Shown here in pieces: positions 28,401 through 36,149 of a stretch of 64,000 bases of DNA (position 1 is the first letter of the stretch; each line of letters starts with the position of its first letter). Origin of the DNA: Lederbergia lenta NBRC 16444 (GTDB lineage: Bacteria; Bacillota; Bacilli; Bacillales; Bacillaceae_C); the NCBI RefSeq assembly GCF_001591545.1, contig NZ_BCVC01000002.1, positions 248,001 to 312,000 on the forward strand. The letters run 5' to 3'. The position numbers and the translations under genes were made by a program. The notes beneath the pieces are model-generated. The model did not search any database. It was not told where the DNA came from and was given only the letters and a program-made list of their open reading frames with translations.

Positions 28401-29032
28401 AAAACAGACAGAATCTACCATGGGATAAAGTAGACGGAAATGAAATACTTGAACATTATACGAAGGTTTTAAATGCACGTAAAGATCATTCAGCTATATT
28501 TTCAAAAGGTACGAGACAAACGTTAGCAGGTTCTGATGAGCTTGGTTATTCTGTATTCGAAAGAGCCTATGCAGGAGAATCGGCCATTGTTGGATTAAAT
28601 ACTGGAATCGAAGCAACTGAAATAACATTTTCGGTTCCATTTTCGGTAGGTCAGGTTGTTACTGATGTTTACAGTGGTAAAAACATTGTTGTGGGAAACG
28701 ATCAAAAAGTAACTGTTCAGCTACCAGGGATGCAAGATGGTGGTACATTTATTTTAGTAGTTGAAAATGAAAATGAACAGCCAGTAGAAGAAGATGTACC
28801 AGTAAAAAATGAAACACCAAAGGTAAACGAAAAGCAAGTGGAGAGTGGTAAAACAAGTGATGATGAAACTGCAGGATTGAATGAATTATCAACCTCACAA
28901 GCTGAAAAGAAGTTGCCTAATACTAGTACAGCTCTTTATAATTGGCTTATGTTAGGTGTATTACTCTTTATAATAGGAAGCGCAATCTTATTAGCGCAGC
29001 GAAAAAGAAAAGCTAATAAAATAGATTTTTAA
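25424..29032 (+). CDS. Cell-wall-anchored multidomain GH13 amylase (amylopullulanase-like)
   Basis: A 1202-residue exported enzyme. After the signal peptide (cleavage near SAES) comes a CBM48-like module (GSVRVAGSFTNWDEHP), a BIG-like stretch, two CBM41-type starch modules (FTINYHRIDNNLEDWNVHIY; FVYERSDANYDDWDVWVWG), an immunoglobulin-like segment and the GH13 barrel (about 630-1080). Catalytic residues are visible: DYFRLDTVKH (Asp near 845), MIGEAWG (Glu near 874), LSSHDEDG (Asp near 940). The type I pullulanase signature YNWGY is not seen, so alpha-amylase activity is as likely as debranching. The C-terminus is a sorting signal, LPNTS, a hydrophobic helix and RKRKANK. It would make maltodextrins for MdxEFG. 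Confidence 0.9.
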   Translation: MTKKVQQKKMSVFAILLMIFSLFSGYLPQISAESNSTLGSPVLNEDRTVTFNYEDASAGSVRVAGSFTNWDEHPLVMVNDEGLWTTTTDELTPDVYEYKFILGDDEWIKDPLNIEEEGGNSKLVVPGINLIPIASLQEINSTTKLKANIIEGNGIIQEESSEITWSLESAPPGVEINGATLTITENAPVGTIFIIKATKGNDTATKEIEISAQMNQFTINYHRIDNNLEDWNVHIYEGGYEARNYNFESEYAVQMGDGKEFKFSKGTYSFPNNSFKIIPRKANWESQDLEQYVLMPEGKKETEIWIIQGYPEVYMSESAAIAALTDSVSPHIQFVYERSDANYDDWDVWVWGTEAQNDNINFTNFKDGKAIADIGVGPLADRVGFKVRKGNWEQEEPGGDRYIDVNRMDPITKVYVKSGETEFFTVPSMEAPEVNNGNATFYYRDKNLYVSDQMSKIEKVELSILGERHEMTREKNSERFVFTYNDLPYGDHEYTFFVTIEGETTEVADPYFAVDGKSIISFFKPEMEIKGTVSPAAIDYSQNAVLTLDLLNETEAELRGIYVDLTEVGGESNVTIDPDLDRVTIAVHESITAGVKTLPLKVVDVYGNEHTGEAKVTVKARNFVGEADFDWDEARIYFLLTDRFFNGDTTNDDPYRVGYDKNEAGAYQGGDFKGITEKLDYLHDLGINTIWINPIVENIAYDVRYNDEPHLTPYYAYHGYWASNFNELNPHFGTMDDFHELIDEAHARGMKLMVDVVVNHAGYGLKESDEALDGTIPQFPTNQDRERFAGMLRDGGSGDIKGELAGLPDFMTEEPDVRQQLIDWQTQWIEKSRTPNGNTIDYFRLDTVKHVENTTWRALKNALTNEMPEFKMIGEAWGASQHNDYGYLNSGMMDSLLDFDFKYQARDFVNGKIDSVENDLNKRNDLINNTATLGQFLSSHDEDGFLQQFKGEEGKWGKLMVAASVQITAKGQPVIYYGEELGISGENNYPYLENRQNLPWDKVDGNEILEHYTKVLNARKDHSAIFSKGTRQTLAGSDELGYSVFERAYAGESAIVGLNTGIEATEITFSVPFSVGQVVTDVYSGKNIVVGNDQKVTVQLPGMQDGGTFILVVENENEQPVEEDVPVKNETPKVNEKQVESGKTSDDETAGLNELSTSQAEKKLPNTSTALYNWLMLGVLLFIIGSAILLAQRKRKANKIDF

Positions 29033-29040
29033 TAAATGAT

Positions 29041-29083
29041 AGAAGGGTGTTTCGAAAATAGAAGTTTTGGAGACACCCTTCTT
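29041..29083 (+). terminator. Terminator after the amylase gene
   Basis: AGAAGGGTGT pairs with ACACCCTTCT, with extra TTC/GGA pairing, then TTAATTAAT. The loop is AT-rich. Confidence 0.75.
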
Positions 29084-29175
29084 AATTAATACAATCTGTA
29101 CATCATTGAATTGGAGTGATAGGATTTATATATATAACCAAAGATAATTTAAAAGTAAGAAAGTAGGATACATAA

Positions 29176-30198
29176 ATGGCAATAACGATAAAAGATGTGG
29201 CTAAATTTGCTAATGTCGCACCTTCCACGGTCTCAAGAGTAATAGCTGATAATCCTCGAATAAGTGAAAAAACAAAAAAAAGAGTTCGTGAAGCAATGGA
29301 AGAACTAGGTTACCATCCTAATTTTATTGCGAGAAGTTTAGCAAGTCAGTCTACTGAGGTAATAGGTCTTGTTATGCCCGGATCCGCAGATAAGACTTTT
29401 CAAAATCCTTTCTTTTCCAATATTTTAAGAGGATTAAGTGAAAGTGCACATGAAAAAAATTATGCATTGCAAATGACTACTGGTAAAACAGTTGATGAAA
29501 TTTATGAGAATGTCGTGCACATGGTGCAAGGTGGAAGAGTAGATGGGCTTGTCCTTCTGAATTCCCGTGCCGATGATAAAATTATGGAATATTTACGGAA
29601 AAGAGATTTTCCTTTTGTGGTGATTGGTAAACCATACATGCATGAAGAAGAAATTACACATGTTGATAATGATAATTTTCGTGCATCTAAAGAAGCGACT
29701 GAATATTTACTAGAGCTTGGGCATGAGAGCATTGCATTTATTGGTGGAGATCTTAGCCTAGTTGTAACGATTGATCGTTTGCTTGGCTATGAAAAAGCAT
29801 TACGGATTGCGGGAATTGAGTTAAATAATCAATATGTCATTCATGAGGAATTTTTACGCGAAGGTGGACGCGAAGCTATATCAGAGTTGCTAAAGCTTTC
29901 AGATCACCCTACAGCTTTAGTTGTTGCAGATGATCTAATGGCCTTAGGAGTGTTGAATACGCTTGCTGAATTAAATATTTCCGTTCCAGAGGACATTTCT
30001 ATCGTAAGTTTTAATAATGTTTTATTTGCGGAAGTAGCAAATCCACAACTTACATCTGTAGATATTAATATATTTACACTTGGCTATGAAGCTGCAAAAA
30101 ACCTTATTTTAAAAATTAATAATCCGAATGAACCAGTGAAGCGAATTATCATACCACATAAATTGATCATCAGAGAATCTAGCGCAAAAAAACATTAA
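29176..30198 (+). CDS. LacI-family regulator, second copy (MalR paralogue)
   Basis: A 340-residue LacI regulator that is a recent duplicate of the one at 22485-23531. The helix-turn-helix and recognition region are the same apart from one or two residues near the N-terminus, so both should bind the same operator. Differences cluster in the effector domain (for example IGKPYMHEEE against IGKPFKYVEE, and GGDLSLVVTID against GGSLDLVVTIE), which suggests different effectors or effector affinity. The C-terminus is shorter by about eight residues. The ribosome binding site (GTAGGA) is weaker than that of the first copy. It stands alone behind the amylase terminator. Confidence 0.9.
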   Translation: MAITIKDVAKFANVAPSTVSRVIADNPRISEKTKKRVREAMEELGYHPNFIARSLASQSTEVIGLVMPGSADKTFQNPFFSNILRGLSESAHEKNYALQMTTGKTVDEIYENVVHMVQGGRVDGLVLLNSRADDKIMEYLRKRDFPFVVIGKPYMHEEEITHVDNDNFRASKEATEYLLELGHESIAFIGGDLSLVVTIDRLLGYEKALRIAGIELNNQYVIHEEFLREGGREAISELLKLSDHPTALVVADDLMALGVLNTLAELNISVPEDISIVSFNNVLFAEVANPQLTSVDINIFTLGYEAAKNLILKINNPNEPVKRIIIPHKLIIRESSAKKH

Positions 30199-30300
30199 TT
30201 TTTCAAACAACTTTTTAAGTGTTCAGTGCTTTTGTTCTGCCACATGTTCTTTGAAAGGTTTTAAACTAAATTGGGATAAAAGTAAACTGGGGGTTTGATG

Positions 30301-30777
30301 ATGTCTATTTACCAATATTCAGCAACAGGAATAGATGGATCGGAAAGAAATCTTAGTGAGTTTGAAGGAAAGGTATTACTAATCGTTAACACGGCAAGTA
30401 ATTGCGGTTTTACAAGGCAATTTGGGGAGTTACAATTATTGTATCAAAAGTATGAAAAAGAAGGCTTTTCCATTTTAGGTTTCCCATGTAATCAATTTAG
30501 AAATCAAGAGCCAGGTAGTGCAGAAGAAATCCAAACTTTTTGTCAAAAAAATTATGGGGTTACATTTCCTCTGTTTTCTAAGGTCAATGTAAAAGGAGAA
30601 AGAATACATCCAGTCTTTGAGTATTTGACAGGTCATGGTAAGGGTTTTTTAACTAACGAGGTAAAGTGGAATTTTACAAAATTCCTCATTGGTCGTAATG
30701 GTGAAGTTGTAAAACGCTACGCACCAACTAAAGATCCATTAAAGATAGAAAAGGATATTAAGAATCTTTTAAACTGA
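30301..30777 (+). CDS. Glutathione peroxidase family thiol peroxidase
   Basis: A 158-residue cytoplasmic peroxidase. The active-site Cys35 lies in NTASNCGFTRQF, and the family signatures LGFPCNQF and WNFTKFLI with the catalytic Trp are present. The Cys (not selenocysteine) form in bacilli usually reduces peroxides with thioredoxin or bacillithiol rather than glutathione. The third possible start (ATG 30301) is chosen because the GGGGG ribosome binding site is 7 bases before it. Monocistronic by position. No link with the surrounding sugar genes is evident. Confidence 0.92.
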   Translation: MSIYQYSATGIDGSERNLSEFEGKVLLIVNTASNCGFTRQFGELQLLYQKYEKEGFSILGFPCNQFRNQEPGSAEEIQTFCQKNYGVTFPLFSKVNVKGERIHPVFEYLTGHGKGFLTNEVKWNFTKFLIGRNGEVVKRYAPTKDPLKIEKDIKNLLN

Positions 30778-30840
30778 GGATATAAATAGATCTGAATTGG
30801 TAGAATGAAGGAAATAGAAATTTCCCGGGAAATGTCGAAA

Positions 30841-30874
30841 AGACAGACTGACCTTGTGCAAGTCAGTCTGGTCT
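30841..30874 (-). terminator. Terminator shared by convergent genes
   Basis: AGAC-AGACTGAC pairs with GTCAGTCT-G-GTCT, with CTTG/CAAG pairing in the loop. The T-run is on the minus-strand side, so it fits best the small minus-strand gene ending at 30881. Confidence 0.7.
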
Positions 30875-30880
30875 CTGTTA

Positions 30881-31153
30881 TCAATAATAATAATATGGGT
30901 AATATGGATAACCGTATCCAAATCCATACCCATATGGCCCGCCAAGTAAGGCTCCCGCAGCAAGCCCCCCTAAGAATCCAGTAGCGAGTGGAACCCCGAA
31001 CCCGAAAGGTCTTCCAAATCCAAATCCATATGGACGCCGACCAAAACCAAAAGGTCTTCTGCCAAATCCATATGGACGGCCAAATACTCTTTCGTCTTGA
31101 TGTTCCATTGGGAAAGGCTGATTATATCCATAAACATCATTATATTGTTGCAT
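30881..31153 (-). CDS. Gly/Tyr/Arg-rich coat-like protein
   Basis: A 90-residue protein of extreme composition. After MQQYNDVYGYNQPFPMEHQD come several RPYGFG / RPFGFG repeats, a hydrophobic glycine stretch (ATGFLGGLAAGALLGG) and a tyrosine-rich tail GYGYPYYPYYYY. Such Gly/Tyr repeats occur in spore coat and outer-layer proteins of bacilli and can be cross-linked through tyrosine. AGGGAGGATG lies before the ATG. I cannot assign a family; the coat role is inferred from composition only. No sporulation promoter was identified with confidence. Confidence 0.7.
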   Translation of the reverse strand: MQQYNDVYGYNQPFPMEHQDERVFGRPYGFGRRPFGFGRRPYGFGFGRPFGFGVPLATGFLGGLAAGALLGGPYGYGFGYGYPYYPYYYY

Positions 31154-31250
31154 AGAGCATCCTCCCTTTAGTATTCATTGAACCAATAACAATCCATCAT
31201 ATGCATTTGTACTAGAAATGGAGCTTGAAAGAGGCTGAAATTGGGCAATA

Positions 31251-31287
31251 GAAAAAAGACTTGCTAAAAAATAGCAAGTCTTTTTTC
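31251..31287 (+). terminator. Orphan terminator hairpin
   Basis: GAAAAAAGACTTGCTA pairs with TAGCAAGTCTTTTTTC. It has A- and T-runs on both sides, but no gene ends here on either strand: the coat-like gene starts at 31153 and flaG starts at 31516. It may be the remnant end of a lost or moved gene. Confidence 0.75.
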
Positions 31288-31444
31288 TCAACTAGTAGGG
31301 GGGGACTCCACAAATTACTTTGTCATTCCAAATAATTTATGGAGTAATAATCTATCTATTCCCGCCCATGAATAAAGTAAACATTTTTTTTGGGGAACTT
31401 TAACATTTATCTTGACTAAAGCAAACATGAAACAAAAAATCTGT

Positions 31445-31471
31445 TAAACAATCCCACTGATTAGCCGATAA
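31445..31471 (+). promoter_or_regulatory. Sigma-D promoter of the flaG-fliDST operon
   Basis: TAAA (31445-31448), exactly 15 bases, then GCCGATAA (31464-31471): a near-perfect flagellar sigma factor promoter, 44 bases before the flaG start codon. Confidence 0.88.
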
Positions 31472-31515
31472 TAGGGATAAGTACATACATATAATTGTAT
31501 AAGGGGAGAACGAGA

Positions 31516-31884
31516 ATGGTCGGACAAGTTGGGGTTGGAGGCGAATTTTCAGCTGTTACTGCTACAGCAACGGATAATTCAACAAGAGTAGACGTCCGTG
31601 CTTTAGCAAATGATGTAAAGGTTATTCTAGGAAAAACGGAACAGACTGCTGTTATTCCAAAGGAACAGGTCGAAAAAATTGTCGGTGGGATGAATGATTT
31701 TTTAAAAGCATCACCGCATTCGAATTTGAAATTTGAGTTCCATGAAGAACTGAATGAATATTACGTTACTATTGTGGATGATATAACTAATGAAGTAATT
31801 AAAGAAATTCCACCGAAAAAAATGCTGGATATGTTCGCAGCAATGACAGAATTTCTCGGTTTAATGGTAGATAAAAAGATCTAA
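31516..31884 (+). CDS. flaG: FlaG family flagellar protein
   Basis: A 122-residue protein. The C-terminal FlaG core is clear: FLKASPHSNLKFEFHEELNE and IKEIPPKKMLDMFAAMTEFLG. The first 40 residues are Ala/Thr-rich and variable, as usual. It is thought to influence flagellar filament length. ATG 31516 is used because GGGGAG lies 7 bases upstream. First gene of a sigma-D operon continuing with fliD, fliS and fliT. The flagellin gene hag, often just upstream in Bacillus, is not present here. Confidence 0.9.
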   Translation: MVGQVGVGGEFSAVTATATDNSTRVDVRALANDVKVILGKTEQTAVIPKEQVEKIVGGMNDFLKASPHSNLKFEFHEELNEYYVTIVDDITNEVIKEIPPKKMLDMFAAMTEFLGLMVDKKI

Positions 31885-31908
31885 TCGTTTTTGAAGGAGT
31901 GCATAAAG

Positions 31909-33948
31909 ATGAGAATTGCTGGATTGGCTAGTGGAATGGATATAGATATGATGGTGAAAAATCTAATGCAAGCGGAACGATTGCCATTAGATAAACTAAA
32001 ACAAAAAAAGCAAATACTAGAATGGCAACGTGATGATTATCGCTCAATCAATACACAATTACTTAGCTTCCGTGACAAACTTGCGCAATTAAAATTGACA
32101 CCGAATTACCGTGCGAGAACAGTAACATCTTCGAACGAAGATAAAGTATCGGCAACCGTAACTAGTGGGGCGTCACAAGCTTCTTATTCGATTTCACAAG
32201 TGGAACAATTGGCGACGGCTGCGACGAGGAAAAATGCTGGGAAAGTTACGATTGATCCAACCAAATCCCTAGGCAGTCAGAATATGGGGGATAACTTTTG
32301 GAGTCAAGGTGTCGTTCAGTCAAAAACATTTAATGTAAAAGAAGAAAACAAATCGACGTTTCAGCTCCAGGAGGGGACCTTAAAAGATCCTTTAAAAGCT
32401 AGTGTTAAAGTAAATGGACAAAGTATGGAAGTCATTCCATATGATTCAAGTAAATTACCTGAAAAAGGGCAAGTCGCTATTGACTCTGCTGGAAATCTCA
32501 CTTTTAATGAAGCATTAGCAAAGGATAGCGTTGTTAAAGTTGACTATATACTAGTTGAAAAGAAAGTGGAATTTCAGCATGCTGATGACGCAAAAGATCC
32601 ATTGAAAAATTGGAATATTGGGGCCGGATCAATTGCTTCAGCAACAATTACAATTAACTCGGTTGACTATAAAATGGATACAATTGTAACTGATGGATTT
32701 GCTGCCTTGAAAAATGGAGATACCGTAATTGGAAAAATTAATCCGACTACTGGTGCAATAATTTTTGAGCCAGGCCTTGAAAAAGGTACAAAAGTTGATG
32801 CGACTTTCAAACAAAATTATTCTGCTTTTGAGATTGAAACCCATACTTCCAAAGGAAAAGTAAAGGAACAATTTTATATTACTGAAAATGATACTTTAAA
32901 CAGTGTCATCCGCAAAGTAAATGAATCAGATGCAGGAGTTACAATGTTTTATGATTCTCATACCCAACAAATGACATTAACAAGAAAAGAAACTGGTGAT
33001 TTTAATAAAGATACCTTAGATGATGATGGAAAAGTTACGACTAGAAATGCCGAAATTGTTGTTTCAGGTGATTTTATGGAAAAGGTTTTGCATTTCAATA
33101 ATGATATGGAACACGAAAATGGCGGTCAAAACGCCAAATTCACTATAAACGGTCTTGCAACGGAACGTAATTCCAACACTTTCGATATGAATGGAGTTAC
33201 ATTTACACTTAAGCAAACATTTGCGGAATCACCGGGAGAATCCGTTGCAATTTCAATTGGAAACGACAGCAACCAAGTATTTGAAAACATCAAAGGATTT
33301 GTTGATCAATACAATGAGCTCATTGCAGAGATTGGCAATAAATTAACTGAAAAAAAGAATCGTGATTACAAACCTTTAACGGATGAGGAACGTGAGGAAC
33401 TCTCAGATAAACAGATAGAAAAGTGGGAAGACCTAGCGAGAAGTGGTTTATTGAGGAACGATCCAGCATTATCCGGTGTGATATCTGCAATGCGTTTAGA
33501 TATATCGAGTAATGTAGAGACCAATGGTTTATTCTCGCAATTAGCAAGCATTGGTATTAGTACGACATCGAATTATATGGAAGGCGGAAAACTGGAAATT
33601 AACGAGGCAAAATTAAAAGAGGCTCTAGAAAAAGATCCGGGATCTGTCGAGAATTTATTCCGTGGGACTGGCAGTGATGCTGGCCGGGGAATTGTCCATA
33701 AATTGTATGATACTGTAGATGCTTCTATTAAGAAAGTACAGGATAAGGCAGGAAGAGCGACGTCAACGGATCAGCAATTTGCACTGGGGCGTGAGTTATT
33801 AAACGTCGGTAAAGGTATTGATCGCTTTGAAGATAAAATGAAAATCGTTGAGGCTCGTTATTGGAAACAGTTTACCGCTATGGAACAGGCAATTCAGAAG
33901 GCAAATAGTCAGTCTGCGTATTTAATGCAACAATTTAGTGGCTTTTAA
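31909..33948 (+). CDS. fliD: Flagellar filament capping protein FliD
   Basis: A 679-residue secreted hook-associated protein 2. The N-terminal signature RIAGLASGMDIDMMVKNLM and coiled-coil segment are present, as is the C-terminal helical region (KIVEARYWKQFTAMEQAIQK, ending SAYLMQQFSGF). The central domain, residues about 120-400, is variable and larger than in B. subtilis FliD (about 500 residues), so it is a long-form cap. It forms the cap under which flagellin polymerises. ATG 31909 follows AAGGAG by 9 bases. Confidence 0.93.
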   Translation: MRIAGLASGMDIDMMVKNLMQAERLPLDKLKQKKQILEWQRDDYRSINTQLLSFRDKLAQLKLTPNYRARTVTSSNEDKVSATVTSGASQASYSISQVEQLATAATRKNAGKVTIDPTKSLGSQNMGDNFWSQGVVQSKTFNVKEENKSTFQLQEGTLKDPLKASVKVNGQSMEVIPYDSSKLPEKGQVAIDSAGNLTFNEALAKDSVVKVDYILVEKKVEFQHADDAKDPLKNWNIGAGSIASATITINSVDYKMDTIVTDGFAALKNGDTVIGKINPTTGAIIFEPGLEKGTKVDATFKQNYSAFEIETHTSKGKVKEQFYITENDTLNSVIRKVNESDAGVTMFYDSHTQQMTLTRKETGDFNKDTLDDDGKVTTRNAEIVVSGDFMEKVLHFNNDMEHENGGQNAKFTINGLATERNSNTFDMNGVTFTLKQTFAESPGESVAISIGNDSNQVFENIKGFVDQYNELIAEIGNKLTEKKNRDYKPLTDEEREELSDKQIEKWEDLARSGLLRNDPALSGVISAMRLDISSNVETNGLFSQLASIGISTTSNYMEGGKLEINEAKLKEALEKDPGSVENLFRGTGSDAGRGIVHKLYDTVDASIKKVQDKAGRATSTDQQFALGRELLNVGKGIDRFEDKMKIVEARYWKQFTAMEQAIQKANSQSAYLMQQFSGF

Positions 33949-33971
33949 GTTGAAAGGTAAGGGTGGTAAAT

Positions 33972-34376
33972 TTGGCTATGAATAATCCGTACCAGGCATA
34001 TAAACAAAACTCTGTAACAACTGCGTCACCTGGTGAGTTAACATTAATGCTTTATAACGGTTGTTTGAAATTTATTAATATGGCGAAAAATGCAGTTGAA
34101 ATGAAAGATATTGAAGCAAAAAACATAAATATTCAAAAGGCGCAAAATATTATTACTGAGTTGATGGTTACTCTAAATATGGATTTAGAAATTTCGAAAA
34201 ATATGTTGTCCTTATATGATTATGCGAATCGTCGTTTAATTGAGGCGAATATTCAGAGTGATACTGCTATGCTTACAGAGGTTGAAGAGCTTATTACTGA
34301 GTTTCGTGATACTTGGAAGCAAGCAATTCAAATGAACAGGCAGCAGAAACATGCAGTAGCTGGTGGCGCTATATAA
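33972..34376 (+). CDS. fliS: Flagellar export chaperone FliS
   Basis: A 134-residue helical chaperone for flagellin. The signature NPYQAYKQNSVTTASPGELT and the helix LMLYNGCLKFINMAKNAVE are typical. A TTG start at 33972 gives MAMNNPYQAY, which lines up with the MAIQNPYTAY start of known FliS; AAGGGTGG is 6 bases before it. GTG 33963 and ATG 33978 are alternatives. The stop codon overlaps the fliT start by one base. Confidence 0.93.
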   Translation: MAMNNPYQAYKQNSVTTASPGELTLMLYNGCLKFINMAKNAVEMKDIEAKNINIQKAQNIITELMVTLNMDLEISKNMLSLYDYANRRLIEANIQSDTAMLTEVEELITEFRDTWKQAIQMNRQQKHAVAGGAI

Positions 34377-34729
34377 TGAAGAAACAGCTCGAAACTTGTG
34401 TATTAATCTCTGAGCAATTACTAGAACAAGCAAAAACAGTAAATGATCAGGAACGGGATGAACAGATAAAAAGAATTGAAGAATTACTGCAACAGCGTGA
34501 AGAAGTCCTGCCACATATACATGGTCCATTTACACCAGAAGAAATGACTATTGGCAAACATTTATTGCAGATCAACATAGAGCTTGATGCATTACTAACA
34601 AATATTCAGATGACTATTCAAAAAGATATGAATCAGTTGGAAAAGAAAAAAACTTCCGCCACACGCTATGCTAATCCATATGCAAGCATGCAGGAATTAG
34701 ATGGAGCGTTTTATGACAAACGCAAATAA
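34376..34729 (+). CDS. fliT: FliT-like flagellar chaperone
   Basis: A 117-residue, highly charged, mostly helical protein. Sequence conservation in this family is low; the call rests on position directly after fliS (one-base overlap, TAATG), size, and helical pattern with the C-terminal ANPYASMQELDGAFYDKRK that resembles Bacillus FliT. The chaperone would bind FliD before export. Last gene of the sigma-D operon. Confidence 0.8.
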   Translation: MKKQLETCVLISEQLLEQAKTVNDQERDEQIKRIEELLQQREEVLPHIHGPFTPEEMTIGKHLLQINIELDALLTNIQMTIQKDMNQLEKKKTSATRYANPYASMQELDGAFYDKRK

Positions 34730-34762
34730 AAAAATAAAGTTCTTAAGTTAAATACATGCAAA

Positions 34763-34798
34763 GAAAGCTAGATCAGTGATGATTCTAGCTCTTTTTTC
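34763..34798 (+). terminator. Terminator of the flaG-fliDST operon
   Basis: AGCTAGA (34766-34772) pairs with TCTAGCT (34784-34790) followed by CTTTTTTC. Confidence 0.8.
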
Positions 34799-34901
34799 TA
34801 AATCCTCACAAATTCGACAAAATTCTTATGAAGGTTAAGCAGGTATTTTATGTGGTATATAGAATAGTATATACATAGCCTTTAAATAAGGAGGAATTTT
34901 T

Positions 34902-35456
34902 ATGCTAAACTACCAAATTCGCGGTGAAAACATCGAGGTAACTGAGGCTTTACGAGACCATATTGAAAAGAAAGTAAGTAAACTAGATCGTTATTTTAGT
35001 GAAACACTTGAAGCGAATGTACATGTTAACTTAAAAGTAAATCCAGATAAAAAAGCTAAAATTGAAGTTACTATTCCAATTCCTCAGCTTGTATTGCGAG
35101 CTGAAGAAACGAATGATGATATGTATGCAGCGGTTGACTTGATAGTAGACAAGTTAGAAAGACAAATCCGTAAACATAAAACAAAAGTAAATCGTAAATT
35201 CCGTGAAAAAGGAAATTTAAATGAGTTTTTTGCTACAGGAGAGAATGGTTCAGCTGTTGAAGAAGAGGACGAAGATGAGTTAAATATTGTTCGAACGAAA
35301 CGATTTGATTTAAAGCCGATGGATAGTGAAGAGGCTGTTCTTCAAATGAATATGCTCGGACATAGCTTCTTCATCTATACAGATGCTGAAACAGATGGGA
35401 CACATATAGTATACCGTCGTAAAGATGGAAAATATGGATTGATTGAAACGAATTAA
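34902..35456 (+). CDS. hpf: Long-form ribosome hibernation promoting factor
   Basis: A 184-residue HPF of the long type. The N-terminal domain (MLNYQIRGENIEVTEALRDH, then KLDRYF) binds the decoding centre; after a variable acidic linker (residues about 110-130) comes the dimerisation domain with RFDLKPMDSEEAVLQMNMLG and FFIYTDAETD. It dimerises 70S ribosomes to 100S in stationary phase. Its position between flagellar genes and secA is conserved in Bacillus. Stress or sporulation sigma factor elements may lie around 34830-34870, but I could not assign one convincingly. Confidence 0.95.
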   Translation: MLNYQIRGENIEVTEALRDHIEKKVSKLDRYFSETLEANVHVNLKVNPDKKAKIEVTIPIPQLVLRAEETNDDMYAAVDLIVDKLERQIRKHKTKVNRKFREKGNLNEFFATGENGSAVEEEDEDELNIVRTKRFDLKPMDSEEAVLQMNMLGHSFFIYTDAETDGTHIVYRRKDGKYGLIETN

Positions 35457-35496
35457 ACAACAAAAGCACACACCATGGTGTGTGCTTTTGTTGTTT
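35455..35496 (+). terminator. Perfect 42-base terminator palindrome after hpf
   Basis: AAACAACAAAAGCACACACC and its exact reverse complement meet at the centre CATG; the stem starts inside the hpf stop codon. The T-rich 3' arm lacks a long uninterrupted run. Confidence 0.8.
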
Positions 35497-35591
35497 AGTT
35501 TCTTTTGTATTCATTGTATAATTCAATAAATATAGTTAACTTTGTGAGGATGATTATTTCTCTTCTTAAATATAAGAAGGCGGTTGATTCG

Positions 35592-36149
35592 ATGAAGCAG
35601 ATAGATATATTTATAGCATTTTTTCGTTCAGGGATACTTGGTTTTGGCGGTGGTCCATCCGCCATTCCACTTGTCCAAAGAGAAGTGGTGCTGACATATA
35701 AATGGATGAACGATGAAGAATTTTCTGATGTGCTTGCGTTAGCAAATGCACTGCCAGGCCCAATTAATACAAAAATGGCCGGGTATATTGGTTGGCGTGT
35801 AGGAGGGGTGTTTGGTATGCTGAACGCCCTTTTTGCTACGATTATACCTACTGTCTTCCTTATGATCCTATTTCTTACATTACTTTCTGCTCATAAAGAT
35901 AAACCTTGGGTAGCGGGTATGTCGAGGGCAGTAATTCCAGTTGCGGGTGTCATGATGGGAATATTAACATGGGATTTTATCGTAAAGTCAAAAGCAACAT
36001 TGGGGTGGAAATGGACAATATTATTTGTCACATTAAGTATCCTCATGTTGGTACTTCTTGGTATTCATCCCGCTATATTGATTGCAGGGTTATTATGTGT
36101 GGCTCTATTTTCTCGCGGAAAGAGGAGTGAAAGAGGTGAACACTCGTGA
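35592..36149 (+). CDS. chrA: Chromate transporter half-protein (ChrA N-type)
   Basis: A 185-residue membrane protein with five or six TM helices. The CHR-domain hallmarks are present: FFRSGILGFGGGPSAIPLVQ and LALANALPGPINTKMAGYIG. It forms a pair with the next gene, matching the YwrA/YwrB type of short, heteromeric chromate transporters that export chromate. The ATG at 35592 follows AAGGCGGT; longer upstream alternatives lack a ribosome binding site. It is translationally coupled to the second half by a GTGA overlap. Substrate (chromate or another oxyanion) is inferred from family. Confidence 0.9.
   Translation: MKQIDIFIAFFRSGILGFGGGPSAIPLVQREVVLTYKWMNDEEFSDVLALANALPGPINTKMAGYIGWRVGGVFGMLNALFATIIPTVFLMILFLTLLSAHKDKPWVAGMSRAVIPVAGVMMGILTWDFIVKSKATLGWKWTILFVTLSILMLVLLGIHPAILIAGLLCVALFSRGKRSERGEHS

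Noticed and set aside
25424-29032. Type I pullulanase call for the large amylase
   Set aside because: The YNWGY signature was not found in the sequence; only pullulanase-associated modules support it, so a general GH13 call was kept.
30820-30833. 14-base perfect palindrome ATTTCCCGGGAAAT after the peroxidase gene
   Set aside because: Isolated, with no loop for a terminator and not at a promoter; no basis to call it an operator.
34830-34870. Possible sigma-B or sigma-H promoter before hpf
   Set aside because: GGTTAAG and AGAATAG pieces exist, but neither spacing nor sequence fits a consensus well enough to annotate.
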